Made by a program: the position numbers and the translations under genes. The notes under the pieces are model-generated. The model saw nothing but the letters and a program-made list of their open reading frames with translations. It was not told where the DNA came from and did no database searches. A stretch of DNA of 7,561 nucleotides, from assembly GCA_019136335.1 (NCBI GenBank), contig JAGVUK010000275.1, positions 1-7,561 of the forward strand, written 5' to 3'. This document shows positions 5,345 to 7,561 of this stretch, one piece after another (positions within the stretch are counted from its first letter, which is position 1; each line of letters starts with the position of its first letter). The stretch is from Methanomicrobiales archaeon (GTDB lineage Archaea; Halobacteriota; Methanomicrobia; Methanomicrobiales; Methanoculleaceae).

Positions 5345-6891
5345 TCGACACCCAGAGCCTGCCGACCGAGCCCGGGTGCTACCTCTTCTCCGACGCCGAG
5401 GGGACCATCATCTACGTCGGGAAGGCAAAAAACCTGAAAAGGCGGGTGTCGAGCTACTTCTCCCGGCACGACCTCGACCAAAAGACCAGAAGACTCGTCG
5501 CCGCCATCGCCACTGTCGACTTCATCGTGACCGACACCGAGGTCGAGGCGTTCATCCTCGAGAACACCCTGATCAAGAAGCACCAGCCGAAGTACAACAT
5601 CGACCTCAAAGACTCGAAGAGCTACGCCTACATCCACGTCACCGACGAGCCCTACCCCCGGTTCCACGTCGCCCGGGGGCCCGACGGGGACGGCCGCTAC
5701 TACGGGCCGTTCGTCTCTGCACGGGAGCGCGACGACCTCCTCCGTCTCTTGAAATCACTCTTCGGCCTCCGATCCTGCCGGCGCCTCCCCCGGCGGGCGT
5801 GCCTCCGGGCCCACATCGGCTCGTGCAGCGCTCCCTGCACCGGAGCAATCGGGGAGGAAGATTACCGGGAGCGGGCAAGAAAGGCCGAGGCGGTCCTGAA
5901 GGGGGATATCGCGGGGCTCATCCGGACGCTCCGGGAGGAGATGGCAGCTCTCGCAGGGCGGCAGGAATACGAGCGGGCGATGGAACTCCGCGACCAGATC
6001 GCGGCCCTCGAGGGGCTGCGGGAGCGGCAGCACGTGGACCGCCAGAAGACCTATAATGAAGATATCGTCAACTACATCGTGAGTGAAGGAACCGTGTTCC
6101 TCATGCTCTTCAACGTCGACCGGGGAACACTGTCGGGGAAGCATGAGTACACCTTCGACGAGACGGAAGGGTTCCTCGAGGAGTTCCTTGCCCGTTACTA
6201 CGCGGAGAACGAGCCGCCGGAGGAGGTGATCCTCCCTGAGGCGGTGGACGACGCGCTTCCCGGCTACCTCTCCCACCTCCGGGGCGGCCGGGTCCGGGTG
6301 GTCGTGCCGCAACGGGGCGAGAAGAAGAACCTGCTCGACCTGGTCAGAAAGAACATCGAGATCGCGTTCTTCGGTGACCGGATCAAACTCGACGAGCTGA
6401 AACGCCGCCTGCACCTCCCGGATCTCCCCGTTGCGATCGAGTGCTTCGATATCTCCCACCTCTCCGGGACGGCGATGGTGGGGTCGATGGTCCGGTTCCT
6501 CCGGGGCAAGCCCGACAAAAGGAACTACCGGCGCTTTAGGATACGGACGGTCGAGGGCGTAGACGACTTCGCCGCCATCGCCGAGGTGGTCCGCCGCCGC
6601 TACTCGCGCCTGCAGAAGGAGGGCGGCGAACTCCCCGACCTGATCCTCATCGACGGCGGGAAGGGGCAGCTCGCGGCGGCCGGTGCAGTGCTCAGGGAGC
6701 TCGATCTTGCAATCCCCATCGCGGCCATCGCGAAGCGCGAGGAGGAGGTCTTCGTGCCGGGTTTCTCCCACCCCCTGCCGCTTGACCGGCACGAGAAGGC
6801 ATCGCTCTTCCTCCAGGAGATCCGCGACGAGGCGCACCGGTTTGCGATCGCCTACCACAGGAACCTGCGCAAGAAGGCGGTGACACCATGA
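5341..6891 (+). CDS. uvrC: Excinuclease ABC subunit C (dual-incision endonuclease), short form
   Basis: The protein has 516 residues and makes the 3' and 5' cuts around a lesion after UvrB binding. The N-terminal GIY-YIG nuclease has G12-C13-Y14, Y25-V26-G27, R35 and E74 in ILENTLIK. A cysteine cluster C146-x7-C154-x7-C162-x3-C166 matches the iron-sulphur cluster position of UvrC. A UVR motif for UvrB contact lies at about 203-238 (EYERAMELRDQI). The RNase H-like nuclease has D370 in FDISH, D438 in IDGGKGQ and H499 in DEAHRF, the expected catalytic set. The chain ends about 17 residues after H499, so the tandem helix-hairpin-helix domain of typical bacterial UvrC (about 600 residues) is absent. 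The start ATG overlaps the uvrA stop; AAGGAG at 5321-5326 and GGAAGG at 5333-5338 lie inside the end of uvrA. The stop overlaps uvrB as ATGA. Confidence 0.97.
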   Translation: MIDTQSLPTEPGCYLFSDAEGTIIYVGKAKNLKRRVSSYFSRHDLDQKTRRLVAAIATVDFIVTDTEVEAFILENTLIKKHQPKYNIDLKDSKSYAYIHVTDEPYPRFHVARGPDGDGRYYGPFVSARERDDLLRLLKSLFGLRSCRRLPRRACLRAHIGSCSAPCTGAIGEEDYRERARKAEAVLKGDIAGLIRTLREEMAALAGRQEYERAMELRDQIAALEGLRERQHVDRQKTYNEDIVNYIVSEGTVFLMLFNVDRGTLSGKHEYTFDETEGFLEEFLARYYAENEPPEEVILPEAVDDALPGYLSHLRGGRVRVVVPQRGEKKNLLDLVRKNIEIAFFGDRIKLDELKRRLHLPDLPVAIECFDISHLSGTAMVGSMVRFLRGKPDKRNYRRFRIRTVEGVDDFAAIAEVVRRRYSRLQKEGGELPDLILIDGGKGQLAAAGAVLRELDLAIPIAAIAKREEEVFVPGFSHPLPLDRHEKASLFLQEIRDEAHRFAIAYHRNLRKKAVTP

Positions 6892-7561
6892 CGGCATTCC
6901 ACCTTACGGCAGACTTTGCGCCCCGGGGCTCGCAGCCCGACGCTATCCGGAAACTCGCCGGCGGCCTCTCCCGGGGCGAGCGGTTCCAGACCCTTCTCGG
7001 AGTCACGGGATCGGGGAAGACGTTCACGATAGCAAACGTCATCAACGAAGTTCAGAAACCCACGCTTGTCATCGCCCACAACAAGACCCTCGCGGCCCAG
7101 CTCTACAACGAGTTTCGCTCGTTCTTCCCGGAGAACCGGGTGGAATACTTCGTCTCCTACTACGACTACTACCAGCCCGAGTCCTATATCCCGAAACGCG
7201 ACCTCTACATCGAGAAAGACGCCCAGATCAACCCGAAGATCGAGCAGATGCGCCTCGCCACCACCGCATCGGTCCTCTCGCGCCCCGACACCATCGTCGT
7301 CGCCTCGGTTTCCTGCATTTACGGGCTCGGAAACCCCGCGAACTTCCGGGGGATGGGGTTTGAGGTGAAGGTCCGTGACCGGGTGCGACGGGACGAGATC
7401 GTCCGGCGCCTCGTCGAGATCCAGTTCGAGCGGAACGACCTGGAACTCGCCCCGGGCCGGTTCCGGGTGAAGGGGGATACCATCGATCTTGTGCCCGGCT
7501 ACTTCAACAACATCATCCGCATCGAGCTCTTCGGGGATGAGGTGGACCGGATCAGCGAGAT
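6888..7561 (+). CDS. uvrB: Excinuclease ABC subunit B (damage-verifying helicase), 3' end off window
   Basis: The first 224 residues of roughly 650 expected are present; the frame is still open at the window edge. UvrB is the ATP-driven helicase-like subunit that verifies damage and positions UvrC. Visible features are Q16 (Q-motif-like, in RGSQPDAI), Walker A GVTGSGKT at 38-45, motif Ia VIAHNKTLAAQL at 61-72, and the damage-probing beta-hairpin YYDYYQPESY at 91-100 with its aromatic residues intact. EKDAQINPKIEQMRLATT follows at 109-126, and CIYGLGNP further on leads into the UvrA/UvrC-contact domain. The start is fixed by an excellent GGCGGTGA ribosome-binding site (6877-6884) within uvrC and by the ATGA overlap with the uvrC stop. 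The Walker B, later helicase motifs and UVR tail lie outside the window. Confidence 0.97.
   Translation, partial: MTAFHLTADFAPRGSQPDAIRKLAGGLSRGERFQTLLGVTGSGKTFTIANVINEVQKPTLVIAHNKTLAAQLYNEFRSFFPENRVEYFVSYYDYYQPESYIPKRDLYIEKDAQINPKIEQMRLATTASVLSRPDTIVVASVSCIYGLGNPANFRGMGFEVKVRDRVRRDEIVRRLVEIQFERNDLELAPGRFRVKGDTIDLVPGYFNNIIRIELFGDEVDRISE

Overview
The window looks like a GC-rich euryarchaeon, most likely a methanogen of the Methanomicrobiales (Methanoculleus-like). That placement is an inference. It rests on an archaeosine-synthase (ArcS) catalytic motif, a pathway known only from Archaea; archaeal-style AT-rich TATA-like elements; GGAG/GGTGA ribosome-binding sites; and a stand-alone anaerobe-type ferritin-like/rubrerythrin-like protein.

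Layout. (1) Positions 1-665, minus strand: the 5' part of a stand-alone ArcS-core (DUF5591-type) tRNA-modification protein that runs off the left edge. (2) Positions 666-1745: about 1.1 kb with no convincing gene. It starts with a short AT-richer stretch (about 666-835), followed by an extremely G/C-rich array of long imperfect direct repeats (839-1515). Two near-complete units of about 255 and 277 bp are flanked by truncated units, and corresponding hairpins are kept in both full units. After the array comes a 10-bp inverted repeat with a 32-nt loop (1606-1657). (3) Positions 1746-2319: a promoter, a 9-bp perfect dyad, a 5'-UTR hairpin and a 151-residue ferritin-like diiron protein. (4) Positions 2320-2533: an intergenic spacer with a T-rich stretch that probably ends the ferritin-like transcript and supplies the TATA element for the next operon. 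(5) Positions 2534-7561: uvrA, uvrC and the first third of uvrB, each pair joined by a 4-base ATGA stop/start overlap.

How the genes work together. UvrA, UvrB and UvrC form the bacterial-type nucleotide excision repair machine. UvrA finds the lesion and loads UvrB, UvrB verifies the damage, and UvrC cuts on both sides. The tight overlaps point to one translationally coupled transcript. The ferritin-like gene has its own promoter and probable terminator, so its proximity to uvr is suggestive (oxidative stress and DNA damage) but is not evidence of co-transcription.

The best candidates for something not yet described are the hairpin-bearing long-repeat array, the TTCG-N8-CGAA dyad before the ferritin-like gene, and the ArcS core standing alone without its usual N-terminal TGT-like domain.
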